Source: Pseudophaeomoniella oleicola
Taxonomy: Eukaryota; Ascomycota; Eurotiomycetes; Phaeomoniellales; Phaeomoniellaceae
Length of the DNA stretch: 64,000 bases
Assembly: GCA_003868215.1 (NCBI GenBank)
Contig: QWDQ01000013.1
Span: forward strand, 248,001-312,000
Direction of reading: 5' to 3'
Shown here: piece by piece, positions 1-12,331 of the stretch
Layout: every line of letters begins with the position of its first letter
Position numbering within the stretch: the first letter of the stretch is position 1
The notes under the pieces: model-generated
Databases searched by the model: none
What the model was told of the DNA's origin: nothing
Seen by the model: the letters and a program-made list of their open reading frames with translations, nothing else
Translations under genes and position numbers: made by a program

Positions 1-597
1 GCCTTCGCTGTCGACCCCAACCGCTCCAACGGTGTCCCGTTGAACCCGCAATTTCGAAACCCACCGCCAGGCGACCTCGATCCCCGAGGCTACGACGACC
101 CGGTCACAATCCCCGCCGCAGACATCGCAGACAACCCATACTGGAAACGCGACGTGCGAAGAAACTATCCCCGCCTCAGCACCGTCAGCCAAGCCGATGC
201 CGTCGGACTCCTGACCGTGGGATCCGCGGCCGCGCCGAAGGAAGACGTGCTGCAGATCGGGGACGCGGGCGCGAAGCAGTTGGTCGCCATTCAGGAAGAA
301 GGCGCCGATAAAGGATTGGCGGCTCTGTTCGAGAAAAAGGAGACTGCCGCGAGCGTGCTGGGCGAGAACGGAATGCCACCTTTACCCGTGAAGTTGGGTC
401 AGAATGCGTTCAAATCCAAGGGATATCATCTTGACTCCGATCAACCGTACAAGGGCGTGTAAGTTCTCCTTCCTACCTTCTTGCTGTTTTGCTCGCCCCA
501 GTACTTCTCCTTACGACTTGCTGCTACTACTATTTCTCATTTACTAATCTCTTGATTGGAAATTCCTTATAGATACCCTTGCCGCACCTTTGTATAA
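1..597 (+). CDS. nuo-21.3: NADH:ubiquinone oxidoreductase 21.3 kDa-type subunit, 3' part
   Basis: An accessory subunit of mitochondrial respiratory complex I. The window opens inside the gene: the frame is open from base 1 and the visible part matches the fungal 21.3 kDa subunit as I remember it from Neurospora, including the stretches DPNRSNGVPLNPQFRNPPPG and NPYWKRDVRRNYP. Exons are 1..458 and 573..597. The intron 459..572 starts GTAAGT and ends TATAG. Splicing joins a Val codon and gives the family's C-terminus YPCRTFV before the TAA at 595; without splicing the frame stops at 460-462 and loses that conserved end. The 5' part lies outside the window, so the start and any presequence cannot be judged. 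It is convergent with the gene at 1252..2858. Identity is by recalled family similarity and I consider it firm. Confidence 0.93.
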
Positions 598-1251
598 GAG
601 AAGAGAGAGAGAGAAAAACCCCCCGTCCTCGGAAAGCAATGCATTGATCTTTTCTTTTAAACCTGTCTCTGCGTTTCTGTATATATCACAAGACATGAAA
701 TCCCACAAAACAACAATAGATGTTTTTTTTTTTTCTTTTTTCCAACTTGATCTGATAGTCTTCCCCTCTCGTTAAACCCTTCCACTCCCCAACAATCCTT
801 ATTGACTTCAATTCACGCGACCATCATAGTTAGTACACCTCCTGGAAATCTCCCAGAGTAATTCCTGCTGCACGCACATCAAATTGTTAGATGCTTAATC
901 CAAGACTTAACATTCTTCCTGAGTTGTAGACCCAAACTCATAACACCAATATTTCAGGCGAGGTTGTTTAATTCCATGATTTATGTTCAATTATGGCTTG
1001 GTTTAGTGTAAGGATTGATGCAGTGGGACGGGACGGTTACGGTGGAAGAATGGGGGTTTTATTTGGGGGAATATTTATGGCTATTGTTTCGTGGTGGAGG
1101 ATTTCTGCTTATCTATTTGAAGAGTATGCAAGAATTTCGTTATTTTCGTAAAGGAGGGAGAAGATGAGAGACAGAGAGAGGGGTGTTTATGTCGTCAAGA
1201 TCTCAGTTCGACTCGGCTTCGATCTCAGGCTCAAATCCCCGACGGTACGCT
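598..1251. other. intergenic, convergent 3' ends
   Basis: Between two convergent genes. It holds a pyrimidine-rich run and a T-tract around 720-740, as expected of 3' untranslated sequence. No coding sequence was recognised. Confidence 0.6.
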
Positions 1252-2858
1252 TTACCAATCGGATTTCATAATCCCTTCTTTAGCCAACTTTTCCTTCTCG
1301 AGAGCTTCTAGTTCCATCTCCTCTCTCCTCTTGACGCCGTCTTCAACCGTTCCCTTTTCGCCTTTCCGTCTCTGTCGCTCTTCGAACGCTGCCCGTCCGT
1401 CCAATATCCTTCGGACAATGGTGCCGGCGTTGACATCTTGGAAGGTGTGGTCACCCACCTCGTAGAAGATGCCGAGAGATTTGGCCGCGGCGTAGGGATC
1501 GAACGGTAAAGGGACGAAGGTGGTCGGGCCGTGGTACACGGCCGAAATTGGAGCCGGGAAGGGAAGTGATCCGAGGAATGAGCCGGATGGAGAGAAAGGA
1601 GCGGAGAACACGACGGAAGAAATGTACTGGTGATATTAGATTAGTGATGGTGTACGGTTATGATTCCAAGCATGGAGATAAATATACGTACCCTGCATTG
1701 TAGTACGCATAAACCTCTTTCAAATATGTTCATGATTGGGTAATTGAGACCCTTCATGTGGTTGATCACACCATCATCGTGCACACCGGCAACGATATAT
1801 GCTGGGCTGTAATCTTCACCGAATTCGGCTCTTCTTTTAGCGACTTCGTCTTCGAGATACCATCCCGTGATTTGGCCCCTCTCTTCCTCTGACTGGACCA
1901 CCCTTTTCAGGAACTCGATATGCCCAGAAGAGAAGAGGTCGAAGCCTCCATCGACATAAATCACCCTCTGACCTGGTCGGAGTCCATGTCCATCAACTAA
2001 TTTCGTGAACGTGCCTGCTTCGTCAATATGGGGCTTCAATTTGGCAGCATCGCTTCCTTCCCAGGACCAGACTTGGCACCCTGGGTGAAGGCCTGAGGCA
2101 TCTGTCGCGTAATCTCTTATCCGCTGGAGCATCGACTGTCCATTCGCTTTGCGTTCTTCTTCGGACAGAGGACCCTCTTGACCAGTCAAAGTGTTTGTCA
2201 ATGACTTGATGAAATGGGTTTTGGTGCAAAGCAGCATCCTTCCAACTAGATCCGTCGTCGAGATGCCCGGCGTCCGCTTGACGACCAAGAACCTCCCAGC
2301 TGCTTTCACGAAGCGATAGCAGTCTTCGCCATTACTATCTGAAGTGATATCATCGCCGTGCACAACGTATTGGCACCCATAGTGTGAGATCCATGGCAAC
2401 GAGGTTACATAAGGTGCGTGTGGGATTGATTTCGTAGTCCACCGGCATGCATCCACGGCAGCAACACTTTGAAAGGGAACATTAGAGACATGATCAGCGA
2501 ACATTCTATGTGCGTTGTATCTAGTCTCCGAAACCTTTCGGGGAGGGAGTAGATGAGCAGACCTACCGTTCCTGTAAATTCATTACTGTTGGGCCCTTAT
2601 GTTCGAGTATTGCTTCATCTGAATGAATACCGACGTATAATTCTTTGCCTAACTGACGTGCTTGAAGCATAGCCCCAGCATGGCCTTGACATGTCTAATA
2701 TCAGCCACCGGACCATGGTCCATCTTGTGACAAGTTGACTCACCGTGGTGAGCAAAGTCAAAACAACCATCGATCCAGATTCTGCCTTTATCGATAGGTT
2801 GATCTTCTTGAGGGTCTACAGGCCATTGGCCAACAGCCGGCACTTCCTCATGCGTCAT
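1252..2858 (-). CDS. ECT1: ethanolamine-phosphate cytidylyltransferase
   Basis: Makes CDP-ethanolamine from CTP and phosphoethanolamine, the rate-setting step of the Kennedy pathway to phosphatidylethanolamine. Exons on the minus strand are 2858..2744, 2684..2567, 2466..1692 and 1626..1252, giving 460 aa. All three introns are GT..AG and keep the frame. The protein has the two tandem cytidylyltransferase folds expected of the family. Fold 1 carries the HxGH motif (HHGH, residues 37-40, created across the first splice) and the signature RTPGISTT. Fold 2 has SSGHIEFL in the equivalent place, so its first His is Ser, which fits a less active or regulatory second half. The C-terminus is a charged helix rich in Glu and Lys. 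The start MTHEE at 2858 is the first ATG of the conserved frame. It is divergent from the gene beginning at 3567. Confidence 0.95.
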
Positions 2859-3566
2859 GGCCCCTGACAGAAAGATGCTGGGGTTGATAATCTCTGGTTG
2901 ATATGATAATCTCGGTAAAATAAGAAGATGTATTGGAGAGTTCCCACTAGATCTTGGTGGTTGATATTCTCAAGAGACGCTTCGACGCAGGACCAGAGTA
3001 GCACGATCTCTAGGATAACGAGCTCACTTCTTTCAGGGGTCTCCTGAATGTAATTACAGCAACGGGAGGCAGATCCAAGTAAGTCCCTTGTCATGAATTT
3101 CCATGGATTGGTTGGTTGGTTGGTATGTTCGTTCACGTCACCCCACCATGAGTATTATGATTGTGATTATGATTATGATTATGGTTATGGTTATGATTAA
3201 TGATTGTGGTTGACAGGCATCGATTTGTCGTTGGAAATGGAGAAGCTCCCGGTCAAAGTGCCGTTACTAGTGCGGTTGACTATTACTACGTAACTTAGTA
3301 ACTTAGTACGAGGACCCCCTTGCGATGGTTCCCTTTACAATCCCCACTCGCATTGGCGTTGGAGGAGAGAAGTTACTACGGTCATAGACTCCTTTTGCTT
3401 TGCGACGGCGTTTCTGCTAAGTTAGACAAGTCAATCTGACTCTGACCTTGCATGACGCTTATGCTGATGTGCTTATGGTAACTTACTGTCTAACTACCAC
3501 ACCACCTTCGTACGTACTTAGTGTTTGCATCTCTTAACAGACAGGGGGGAAATCTCTTATAGGAAT
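2859..3566. other. divergent promoter interval with simple repeats
   Basis: Shared upstream region of the cytidylyltransferase gene (minus) and the gene at 3567 (plus). It contains a TTGG run at about 3107-3125 and a degenerate TTATGA tandem at 3155-3208. A possible 3' splice site (TTAACAG) just before 3541 could belong to a leader intron of the plus-strand gene. No further gene was recognised. Confidence 0.5.
3155..3208. repeat. degenerate TTATGA hexamer tandem repeat
   Basis: About eight imperfect copies of TTATGA/TTATGG in the divergent promoter interval. It is a simple repeat with no protein-coding sense. Confidence 0.8.
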
Positions 3567-5018
3567 ATGATTCCAGCATCAGGCCATCGAGCGCCGAGGC
3601 GGGATCCCTCTATTACTCCCACATCTACCAACATTTTCTCCAGGGCCACTGCGCAATTAGGTCGGACACCCAGCAAAAAAGAGTGGTTGGTGGCCGAACA
3701 GCCATACCTGCAACGCAAGTTCTCGAGGTCTACAGAAAAGGACATAGGGAAGGAGCCTCCCGATGTTGTACGCCCTCCCAGCCGACCAGGATACTCTCGC
3801 ATGCACACCTCCCCTATCGATGCCCATACCAGCAAACGTTCCATAGATGCAACCAATGGCCAGACGCCGGTTTTGAAAGAATCACGATCCTCTGACGGCA
3901 ATATGATCGCAGCCCCATTCGGCAACAACCTTCGAAAAGACACCATGTCAAGAAATGCAGCGGCTGGCTATGCGCCAATCGACATGTCGAGTATCGGCTT
4001 GAACGCAGGCTTGCCAGCGACGACGACACCTCTACTCCAGACGGGCACTACAAATCCAAACATCACATACCAGCATATACATGATATGGCTGCGAAGCGA
4101 ATATCGACCTTGGACTATTTGCGCAAGGCGTGAGTGCCCATGACTGTCATCACATGTACCATGGGTATGTATGCTAACTAGTATAGTCATGAAGGACGAG
4201 TCTACTGGTTCAATACTGTCCACTTCTCGAGGACTGACCTTTCCCGATTACCCTCGCTACAACAATCGAAGCTTGCTAGACGAGCGTCCAATTACATGTT
4301 GTTAGGACTCTCGATACCCGGAGTTATCGACATGTTCGCAAATGGACCCAATCCTACCCCTTATGAGTTGATCCGTGCCCTGCACGATCTACTCAGTGAA
4401 TTCGAGCGATACCAAGAAAAGCACCCGGCGGACGCCAGTTCCAATGCTCTGGCGCGCGCTCGAATTCCTCAAATGTTCAAACGATCAACCCACAGTACTA
4501 AAGGGCGCCGAACAAGCTCGGCCAATGAAATTGGCCTTCCGATGCAAGCATCCTTCAACTCATCATCCGTTGATACATCCTCAATAGCCGCTTCTACCAC
4601 ATCCGACAATACCTCCACCAGCTTTGGCAGCACCACTTCCGGTACTACAGGCTTCTCTCAAACCACCACCGCGACCTCTACCTCGATACCATCCTCTTTC
4701 TTTGACCCTTCTCTCGGCTCTGACGATTTCAGTTACCTCCTCACCCCTCCCCTCCCATTCGATCCAGACTTCTATGAGACGTTCGCGACGCTCTGCGACG
4801 TCATGATAGATGCATACACACGGGTCATCCAGCTGGTGTCCACACCAGCACTGTGTACAGTGCAACTTGGCGAATGGTTCGGAAAGATGGATTCCCGATT
4901 ACGAAAAGTAATTGTGGGCGGCATCGTGAGAGAATTCGAAGAAGCGAGTCGAGCGAGTGCGAAGAGCGAGGTTGCTGGTGTAGGCAGAGTTGTGTTGGGT
5001 GGGTTGATGGCTCAGTGA
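3567..5018 (+). CDS. uncharacterised conserved fungal protein
   Basis: Function not recognised. Exons are 3567..4129 and 4187..5018. The 57-nt intron has GTGAGT, a GCTAAC branch site and TATAG, and the splice gives the well-formed segment LDYLRKAHEGRVYWFNTVHF. The product is 464 aa from the ATG at 3567. An in-frame ATG at 3525 would add 14 residues, but the segment beginning MIPASGHRAPRRDP looks like the conserved start. The first 170 residues are basic and disordered (S/T/P-rich). Residues about 185-290 form the only compact region, probably helical (LSIPGVIDMF, LIRALHDLLSEFERYQ). A Ser/Thr-rich linker follows, then a second helical domain of about 90 residues at the C-terminus. I infer a scaffold or regulatory protein; there is no enzymatic motif, signal peptide or membrane span. 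Confidence 0.82.
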
Positions 5019-5820
5019 TGATGACGAATGGGTTGCTGTCATTATGCTTTGTAAGCTTCCACTACTATCTAACGTGCTACGATATAATGATTTTCATGAA
5101 AAACCCTTGACGACATTTTATGCATGGGACCCAGGGAGAGAGAGGAGTCCTTTATCTTACTTAGACAGCGAATATACAGTGATGGATGTGGATGTGGTTG
5201 TGGATGTGGTATACATAGCATAGCATGGCATGGCATGATATTTGGAGCGATGATGACTGTTTTGTCTTATGTATGTATGCACATGGAAAGGATGAATTCA
5301 GTTATCTAGAGACTGGATAGATATATGTATATATATATATATATATGCACCGATCCATATGCACACACACACACCATTCTTTTCCTTTGGATGGATGTAT
5401 GTATGTAGACAGACAGCTTTATGTACATTCGTACATTTATACACAAATCATCCCTTTCTATACATATATATACATATATGTAGAAGTTCATATACATAAG
5501 GTAGCTAGCTAGGTAGGCATATACATTAAATGATTTTTCCTAATCCCCTAGAAGAGCCAAAGAACGAGAAGAAGGTCTGATATGGTTGATTGGCAACATG
5601 GTGGTTAAATAAAAAACCGAAGAGAAGAAAAAAAAAAAAGTAGATTGGTCCCTTTTGAACACCGCGCTGGAACGCATGGAGACATGATTTGCCTTGAGAG
5701 AAGAAAAAGAAAAGAAAAAGATCCGAAAGTTTGGGTATTTGCTCCGGCCCCCTTTTTCTATGTGATAGAAATACTAGAGATTCGTGTGGGCGTTGGCGTC
5801 ATCATTAGTGGTAAGGTGGA
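5019..5820. other. intergenic, microsatellite-rich
   Basis: Between convergent genes. It holds (AT)n, (CA)n, GATGTGGATGTGG-like and GCATG-type short repeats at about 5190-5510. No gene was seen. Confidence 0.6.
5321..5375. repeat. (AT)n and (CA)n microsatellites
   Basis: An alternating AT run at 5321-5346 and a CA run at 5361-5375, close together in 3' intergenic DNA. Confidence 0.85.
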
Positions 5821-8314
5821 TTATGCTGGTTCGATGTCGACTTCGCCGTCGAGCACCATCCTGGCGGCGTCGATTCTTCGTCTTCGGAGTTTTCGTTCGT
5901 ATTTGCTGGCTCCTTCGGCGGAGGCGTTCTTCTGTGCGATGTCGGAACAGAAGGCGCCGAGGCTCTGAAGAAGGCTCTCCAACAGTTCTTTGTCGACTGC
6001 TTCAAGCCTTGAGGGGGGGAATTCTGCGCTGTGCTGTAAATTCGATAAGCCGGCGAATGAGATCAGTGATCTGACTATACTGTCCAGCGGGATATGTTCT
6101 GGATGGCGGATCTTCTCCCGTGGAGAAAGCGCTGGAGGCGTTGGGAGTTCGCCATTCCTCACTCGTTGTAAGCCAACATCCTGTGGTCTCGAATGATTCC
6201 CCGTCCAATTCAAAATGTCATCTGGCGCTGAATCTTCATCTTCGAGATCATCACCTTCATTTGCAGTGGCAAAAGTGGCGACAGTAGAAACTGAATCACC
6301 ACTGTTGTTTCTCGCATGAAAATGTAGTGATGGCCGACTCCCCTGCGCCTTTAATCTGGGCGTTGATTCTCCACTCTCATCTTCCACAGCGCCTTCGACA
6401 GGGCTACTGTACATCCGCGCGGTCTCGGCGGAACCAGAAGAAGCGAATGACTCCCTATTTGAACCATCTTTGTTGCGGGTATAACTTCCAAGCGCAGAAT
6501 GAAGGATGAAGTGCTCATAATCAAAAGCGTCCGGGCGGTCCTCATGACGTTCTGGTTCAGCATCGTCCTTTCCAAGTACTATTTCCTCCAAGATATCGGC
6601 GTCACGCAAAGACTCTTCGAGGGCCTCGTTGAGATAGATCTGTTCTTGTTCTGTTGCTGTTATAGGGTCTCCATTCTCATCTAACATTTCTTCTGCCGCA
6701 TCTTCATAAGAAGTCTCCCCATTCACCGATCGCTCATGGTCTGGAGTCCTGACACCTCGATCTTCGAACATGTTGTTCGGTGTAAGGAAGTCTTGCTGAA
6801 CAATAGGCTTTTGTGGCGTACGCTCTGGGGGAGCTGGCTGGATGCCTTCAGCCTCTACGCGTGTTTCACTAGGAACAGGCGACTGCTTCGGGTGCAGCCG
6901 TTCCGAACTGGGCATACGTCTGATGGTACGTATCGCAGCGTTTGGCGATGGGCTGAGGTCAGCATCTTTGTCCTCCCACCCTTCTGCAGCAGTGAAAGGG
7001 CTGGCTTGCCGTAGACTTTGCATGCTTCTTCGGCGTAGACTATCAACTTTTGCTTGGACTCTCAGATTAGTAATCCTACTCTTCAAGTCATTGACCTGCT
7101 CGTGCAGCTCTCGAGCCGATGCAGATGAAAGTGGCCGTGTGGCACCGTCTGATAAATCAGTACTTGAAGTCCTACTGCGGAAATTTTCCATGGAGCTGGA
7201 GTTGATGATGCCGAGACCTCGCGTGGGTTGAGATACAGGAGTCGCTGTCAATTCCTCCTCCTTGACAACGTTGAGTGGGGATTGAAATGGTGAAGATCCA
7301 GACAGTGGAGATTTGTGAGATGAAGTCGAGGGTGAGCCTTTTGATGACGTATCTAGTAAATTGTCGACGGCTCGAGTGTAGTTATGCTCCAATGCACTAA
7401 CAGATCGAAATTCGCCTGGACGTATATGGGTCTCTTTTGAAGGCGCTGAATTTTCACTGACGATCCTAGAATGACCCGGACTGGAACTTCTAGCAGGCGA
7501 AAGCATCGAGCGTCGACGACTTCCTCCCAGCTGTCCATAAAGACGCTCGCCATTCTGGGAGATGGACCGATATAAGCCACCTGCTTGTCTATGCTCTCCC
7601 ATTCCACCATTGACTCTCGTCGTCGGTGAAAGCAAGACTGACGACCTAGCTCGACTGAGATTTCCTTCGAGGGCCTACGACAGGATTAGAAAAAGCCAAC
7701 TCTCACTACTTTCTCAAGCTTACCGTCAATCTTTTCTTTGCGTTAGCGAGGATGCGTTCTGCACGTTCACTGAGGGCATTCGATTCTGCTTCGTCGCCGG
7801 CAACCGATGTGAAACTGCCTCTTCTTTCCTCTAGCTTTGGTACCTCCAAGACAGAATTCTCCGTCGTGGCTGGCTGCGCTCCCGAACTCTCAATCCTGCT
7901 GTCGAAATTCTTCCAGCGCGCGAGGTCGGAGATTGAGTTGACCGTGGAGACCGAATCATCACTTTTCCTTCTCTCCATGTGCCAAGGTCGCTCTGAAGCC
8001 ATTGACGAGGCATCAATGGGCGTTGCGCTTCCACTAGATGACCTTCTGGACATCGTTGCAATCGACTCCTCTTCCCCAATATCGCTAAGCGGGCCCCCAT
8101 GTTGATACATCCTGTTTTCTACAACATCATCGAGGACGTGGGGTGGCGAGTGAATCTCGAGAGACAGATACGGAGGAGACTGTCGATATGGTCTTGAAGG
8201 ACTATCATTGTAGGGGAGAATCATATCCGGGTTGGTAAGAGTCGGGGACGCTGGTGCGGACTCATGCGCCAGAGTTTGGACGGTAGGATTTGCGTGATTC
8301 GTAGCCATAATCAT
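5821..8314 (-). CDS. large disordered coiled-coil protein, unknown function
   Basis: Function not recognised. Two exons, 8314..7724 and 7674..5821, with a 49-nt intron (GTAAGC..GTAG), give about 814 aa. The first in-frame ATG is at 8314; a second at 8308 (MATNHANP) has a better context, and no upstream in-frame ATG exists. The protein is mostly low-complexity Ser/Pro/Glu sequence with many RRxS and SP sites (for example RRRSMLSP), suggesting phosphorylation. A short coiled coil lies at about residues 385-420 (ELHEQVNDLKSRITNLRVQ). A more ordered C-terminal segment (IPLDSIVRSLISFAGLSN, then LLESLLQSLGAFCSDIAQ) precedes a basic stretch and an acidic end. It is probably a cytoskeletal or septum-associated scaffold, which is inference only. 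It is divergent from MCT1. Confidence 0.8.
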
Positions 8315-9688
8315 CAGCTTTGGGTCATGCGCGACCAGCAACTCCTCAAGTGAAGGTTAAAGATCTCCCTGGGATAGGCCTGGGCAAGGCCGCGACAGCG
8401 CGCAAGTCTTCAAAGTGTGAGATTCGGGATGATCCGCTAAGATGGATAGGGGGCTTTCGAATGACGGTTGAGTAAGTGTTGCATACTGGCAACACCCATG
8501 TCCAATATCGACAATACTCTTCTAAGATGAATACTGAGAACCATAGAACAGGAGATGTGATAGTAGCATGATATCTTTTCATCTGGGGGGAATCTCGGGA
8601 GATTACCGCAATGAGATTGAACTCCAATGCACCAAGCGACGGCGGCAAGAGTCTTAATCCTTGTCCGGCATGTTCAAACTTTATAGGGGTGGATAATTAC
8701 TATGTAGATGCTCAGCGATGAAGGGAGTCACTCACAATGGGCCAGTGATAGCGGCTATGCGCTTAACAATGCCCTTGAGAGAGCAGATAATAGTGAGGAA
8801 AGAAACTCCATATTTGCATCCAAGGGGGACAATCTGAATGAGTTAATTGGTTCCCAAGTGGTGTCTGACGGGTAAAGTTTTAGTTAAAGATGAGATTAGC
8901 GGCTGGAATTCACCAATGCATCGCCCATTACAGGTGATGGAACCCCTGTTTTCGGACACACAGAGAACCCTATACTACGTATGATTATATCCGTCGAAGT
9001 CATGACTAACACCAATAGAATAGAATAAAAGAATTTGGCCGACGAGGCGAGGACGACTGTAGTGATAAGTAATCATCCATAATCATCTGTCTTATCTCGT
9101 ACTGTATCAACAATGTGGTGGGAGTGGTTGGACTGCTCAAGGATTGTTACCGTAAAAAGTTGTTGCAGCTATTGCAGTTGAAAAGAGGCCAATTGATGAC
9201 TGTTTGATGGTTATGTAATTACCAAGTACCAGATATTCCGAGAACGGGCTGTATTCAATGCAGGATACGAATCTACATTTGTAGTTTGCAATTGTCGTTG
9301 CCATAATTAGTTGATGCTCGTTAACGGTTATATTTATCTTGTCTGCAGATAAGTCCTAGGAACTACTGTGCACTCCCGAGGGAACATTCAGGACAGTGAT
9401 CTTTCTCGCTTTACCGGAGCAGTGGAGAATAATTACTGTAACGCAGTGGAAGAGGTACCTCAATAGCGGGACGACTTCCCCGGCACATACCTACTACCTA
9501 CCTTACCCCACCTGTCTCCCGGATCTTCCATTCTTCCTGCTGTCCTATGTTAACGGGTCTCGGGGTCAGCATGCTTTGAGAGCGTGGGCGATGTACCGAA
9601 CACCATTTACACGATGCTTCTAATCTAGTGCAATCTGTCATTGTCGCATTGTTCATTGGAGCGTAATGGGCCAGGCTGTTCTGTCAAC
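8315..9688. other. long divergent promoter interval
   Basis: About 1.4 kb between the disordered protein gene (minus) and MCT1 (plus). Short open frames here lack codon bias or family resemblance. No RNA gene or repeat of note was seen. Confidence 0.5.
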
Positions 9689-10883
9689 ATGCGACCAGGT
9701 ATTATAGGCAGACGTGTGCTCCTTAGAGAAGGCTGCAAGTATTACTCTACAGAGTCCAGAAGTTTCAGGTCCTTGAGAACAGCATTGTTCTTTCCAGGTA
9801 AGGCTTTTGTCGATATACCCGACCCTTACTCACGAGCTGTTGCAAGGGCATGGCGTGCAAAGGGTGGGAATGACCGATCCGTGGCTCGACGCCTTCCCTT
9901 CCACCGCAAAGCATTTTCTGGATGAGACAGACGAAATCCTCGGATTCTCTCTATCACGAATTATTGCTGATGGTCCCAATGCTATCCTCGATGAGACCAA
10001 AAACTCTCAGCCTGCCATCATGGCTACCTCTGTGATGATCATACAAATTCTGGAGAAGGAATTCGGCTTCAACACAAAGGACGAGATAAATGTGACGCTT
10101 GGCCACAGCTTAGGCGAGTTCGCTGCTCTTGTGTCGGGTGGCTACCTTCACTATGTAGACGCTCTGAAGATGGTTCGAAAACGGGCCGAAGTCATGGGGG
10201 AGTGCAGTAGGAAAGCTAAAGAAGAGACAGGCGATGATTACGGAATGGTGGCCCTGGTTTGTGAGCCGGAACGATTGGAAGAGCTCGTAAAAAGCATAGA
10301 GAATTTCCTTGGCTACGGCGCAGATGGCGTGAAAGACGACTCTAGTCAAGTCCCAGCTATTGAGCAGGTTCAGATCGCCAATATCAACTCGAAAAACCAG
10401 ATCGTGGTCAGTGGGTCACTACAGAGGATACGGCAGCTCTTGCACCAGATCAGAGCATTCGGAGGACATGACCCTCGGGCCGTGGAAATCCGATGTGACA
10501 GCGCATTCCACAACCCTATCATGAAACCCGCCGCAGACTATATGCGCAAGTCCCTTGTGAAGACGGATATCAGATTTCCAGCAGATATGCCGTGCATATC
10601 AAATGTTTCCGGTCATCCCTTCGAATCAAGGGCCGACCTAATCGATAAGCTTTCTGACCAGGCCGTGTGTACGGTGCGGTGGTGGGATAGCATCCGGTAT
10701 TTACATCAACACGCTGGCGTTAAGAGGTGGCTGGGCGTAGGTCCGGGGAAAGTTGGTAGAAATCTCGTTGGTAAGGAAGTCGGTCGTGTCCAATCGAGGA
10801 ATGGAGGCGTGTGGGCAATCACCGATCCGAAAGAGATCGAAAGCAGTTTACAAGATTTTCTCGATCGAGAATCTGCCGAGTGA
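9689..10883 (+). CDS. MCT1: mitochondrial malonyl-CoA:ACP transacylase
   Basis: Transfers malonyl groups from CoA to acyl carrier protein for mitochondrial type II fatty-acid synthesis, which feeds lipoic acid formation. Exons 9689..9797 and 9847..10883 encode 381 aa. The 49-nt intron (GTAAGG..CAAG) restores the family motif FFPGHGVQRVGM. The nucleophile elbow is GHSLGEF at residues 122-128, with catalytic Ser124. The acyltransferase fold continues to the end (ISNVSGHPF, GVGPGKVGRNL). The N-terminus (residues 1-35, rich in Arg and Ser, no acidic run) reads as a mitochondrial presequence. The ATG at 9689 is chosen because it begins that presequence. The length fits fungal Mct1. The gene stands alone, not in a fatty-acid synthase cluster. 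Confidence 0.95.
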
Positions 10884-11352
10884 ACGGTCTTCATAGGAAT
10901 TCGTCATGTGTTTGGATAGGGATGGCCGGGTTGAGACATTCAGTGCTAAGTTGCTGGTCGAACCATCACCACCAAATTCGACTGAAGTCATTGGGACGGC
11001 GACAGTCATTGTTAGTGACGTTGTGCTATGCCTTCCGAGAACGCTTTTAGTATCAGATGTGACAGCCCAATGACCTCTTCGAGCCAGTACTTTCGGATAT
11101 ATATATTATCACGTTTATATCAGTCTCCTACGTAGGTAGGTTGTTAACCATCCCTACTGTACAGTATTGAACGTTCATGACAATCGCTTCTTAGGTACGT
11201 GTTTGACATTGCACTACCTACCTAGTAATAGTGCCCATTCTTCATACGTTAGCAGACTCGCGAAGCCTGTCGTTAATCAAAGCAGAAGTAGCATAGGCAA
11301 GTCTGTCCAAAGCGACGTCAGCCAAGCATCCAATAGCCTGCTACGTAGTATT

Positions 11353-11606
11353 TACTACGTAGTACATCAGGTACAGAGATGCCAAGGATTGGTCCTGTAA
11401 CTATTGTACATAGTACAGTGTCGGTGTCTGCTTCACGTTCCTCTTTGCCTCATGCGGTAATACTTTTCGAAGAAGTTGGCAGCTTGCGTTTTCCATTGAT
11501 TTCGTGATGCTACTACGTAGTATGATACGAACTGCTGATAAGCGCTGTCCAAAACTTGAAAATGGCCCTGGGCGATTGCACACTAAATCAGCCCTACTAC
11601 GTAGTA
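11353..11606. repeat. three copies of the palindrome TACTACGTAGTA
   Basis: Perfect 12-bp palindromes at 11353-11364, 11511-11522 and 11595-11606, plus a shorter CTACGTAG at 11341. The same 12-mer recurs at 37871 and 58079 in this window. Confidence 0.9.
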
Positions 11607-11864
11607 AGCCTAGGGAGAATAGCCGGTCTCCGCTGACGTCGGGAGTTGTCTGGCATCGGTCAATCCCTTGCGGACCTTCATCCCCGCTAACGACGTGAGA
11701 CGCCTCGAGACCCTGAGTTCTGTGGTACCTGCTTTGGTGTCTGGACTCCAGAGCATCATCACTGATGTCAGATGTTCGTCTCAAGCAGCGGTCATTCCTT
11801 GATCGCCGTATTATGTAGTGGTATGGGATTCACGTAGTCCAATGTAGTTCCAGAGAGAGATACC

Positions 11865-11905
11865 TATTATATATATCGTGCTTCTCTCCTCTTTCTCTGT
11901 ACTTC
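11865..11905 (+). promoter_or_regulatory. TATA box and CT-rich initiator region
   Basis: TATTATATATAT at 11865-11876 is followed by a pyrimidine-rich tract (CTTCTCTCCTCTTTCTC) about 100 nt before the ATG at 11990. This arrangement is typical of strongly expressed fungal genes. The transcription start is inferred, not seen. Confidence 0.5.
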
Positions 11906-11989
11906 TTCTCATCTACCAAAACAGAATATCACGAAATCAATCAACCGTTCCTACTAGTATCAATCCCTAAAATCATATCATCTGTCAAA

Positions 11990-12331
11990 ATGCCTCTATT
12001 CCGCACAACTCCTCGCTCTTCGCGCCGTACCACCCGCAGAACACACAACACGACCGGTACCACGACAGTGACAAAGCCAACCGTCGGGGGTCGCCTTCGC
12101 GGTGAGCGCACTCATGTCCATCATCAGCGTCGTCCATCCATTGGCGATAAGATTAGTGGTGCTTTACTCAAGCTGAAAGGCACATTGACCAGAAGGCCTG
12201 GTGAGAAGGTATGGTTTTACACTCCTGAAGATAAGAGCAGTATACTAATATACAATCTATAGGCTGCAGGAACTCGACGCATGCACGGCACAGACGGCCG
12301 TGGATCCAGGAGGACGAGACGTGCTTACTAG
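11990..12331 (+). CDS. small basic fungal protein, unknown function
   Basis: A 95-aa, Arg/Thr-rich protein. Exons 11990..12208 and 12263..12331 are joined across a 54-nt intron (GTATGG..CTATAG), giving the C-terminal block AAGTRRMHGTDGRGSRRTRR. The middle has GDKISGALLKLKGTLTRRPG. I recall similar short proteins with this SxGDKISGA..KLKG..TRRPG core and RRMHGTDGRG tail in many ascomycetes, annotated as hypothetical. There is no signal peptide, membrane span or enzyme motif. The high positive charge suggests nucleic acid or membrane binding (inference). A clear TATA box and CT-rich leader upstream suggest high or inducible expression. Confidence 0.85.

Larger units (their letters stand above)
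10884..11989. other. intergenic with three TACTACGTAGTA palindromes and a TATA promoter
   Basis: It separates MCT1 from the small basic protein gene. It holds three copies of a 12-bp palindrome (11353, 11511, 11595) and, at its 3' end, a TATA/CT-rich promoter. A minus-strand open frame at 11401-11784 has no protein-like character. Confidence 0.5.

Noticed and set aside
5306-5497. Minus-strand open frame rich in Tyr and Ile
   Set aside because: Translation of AT/CA microsatellites.
11401-11784. Minus-strand open frame of 127 codons
   Set aside because: It crosses two copies of the TACTACGTAGTA palindrome and has no protein-like features.
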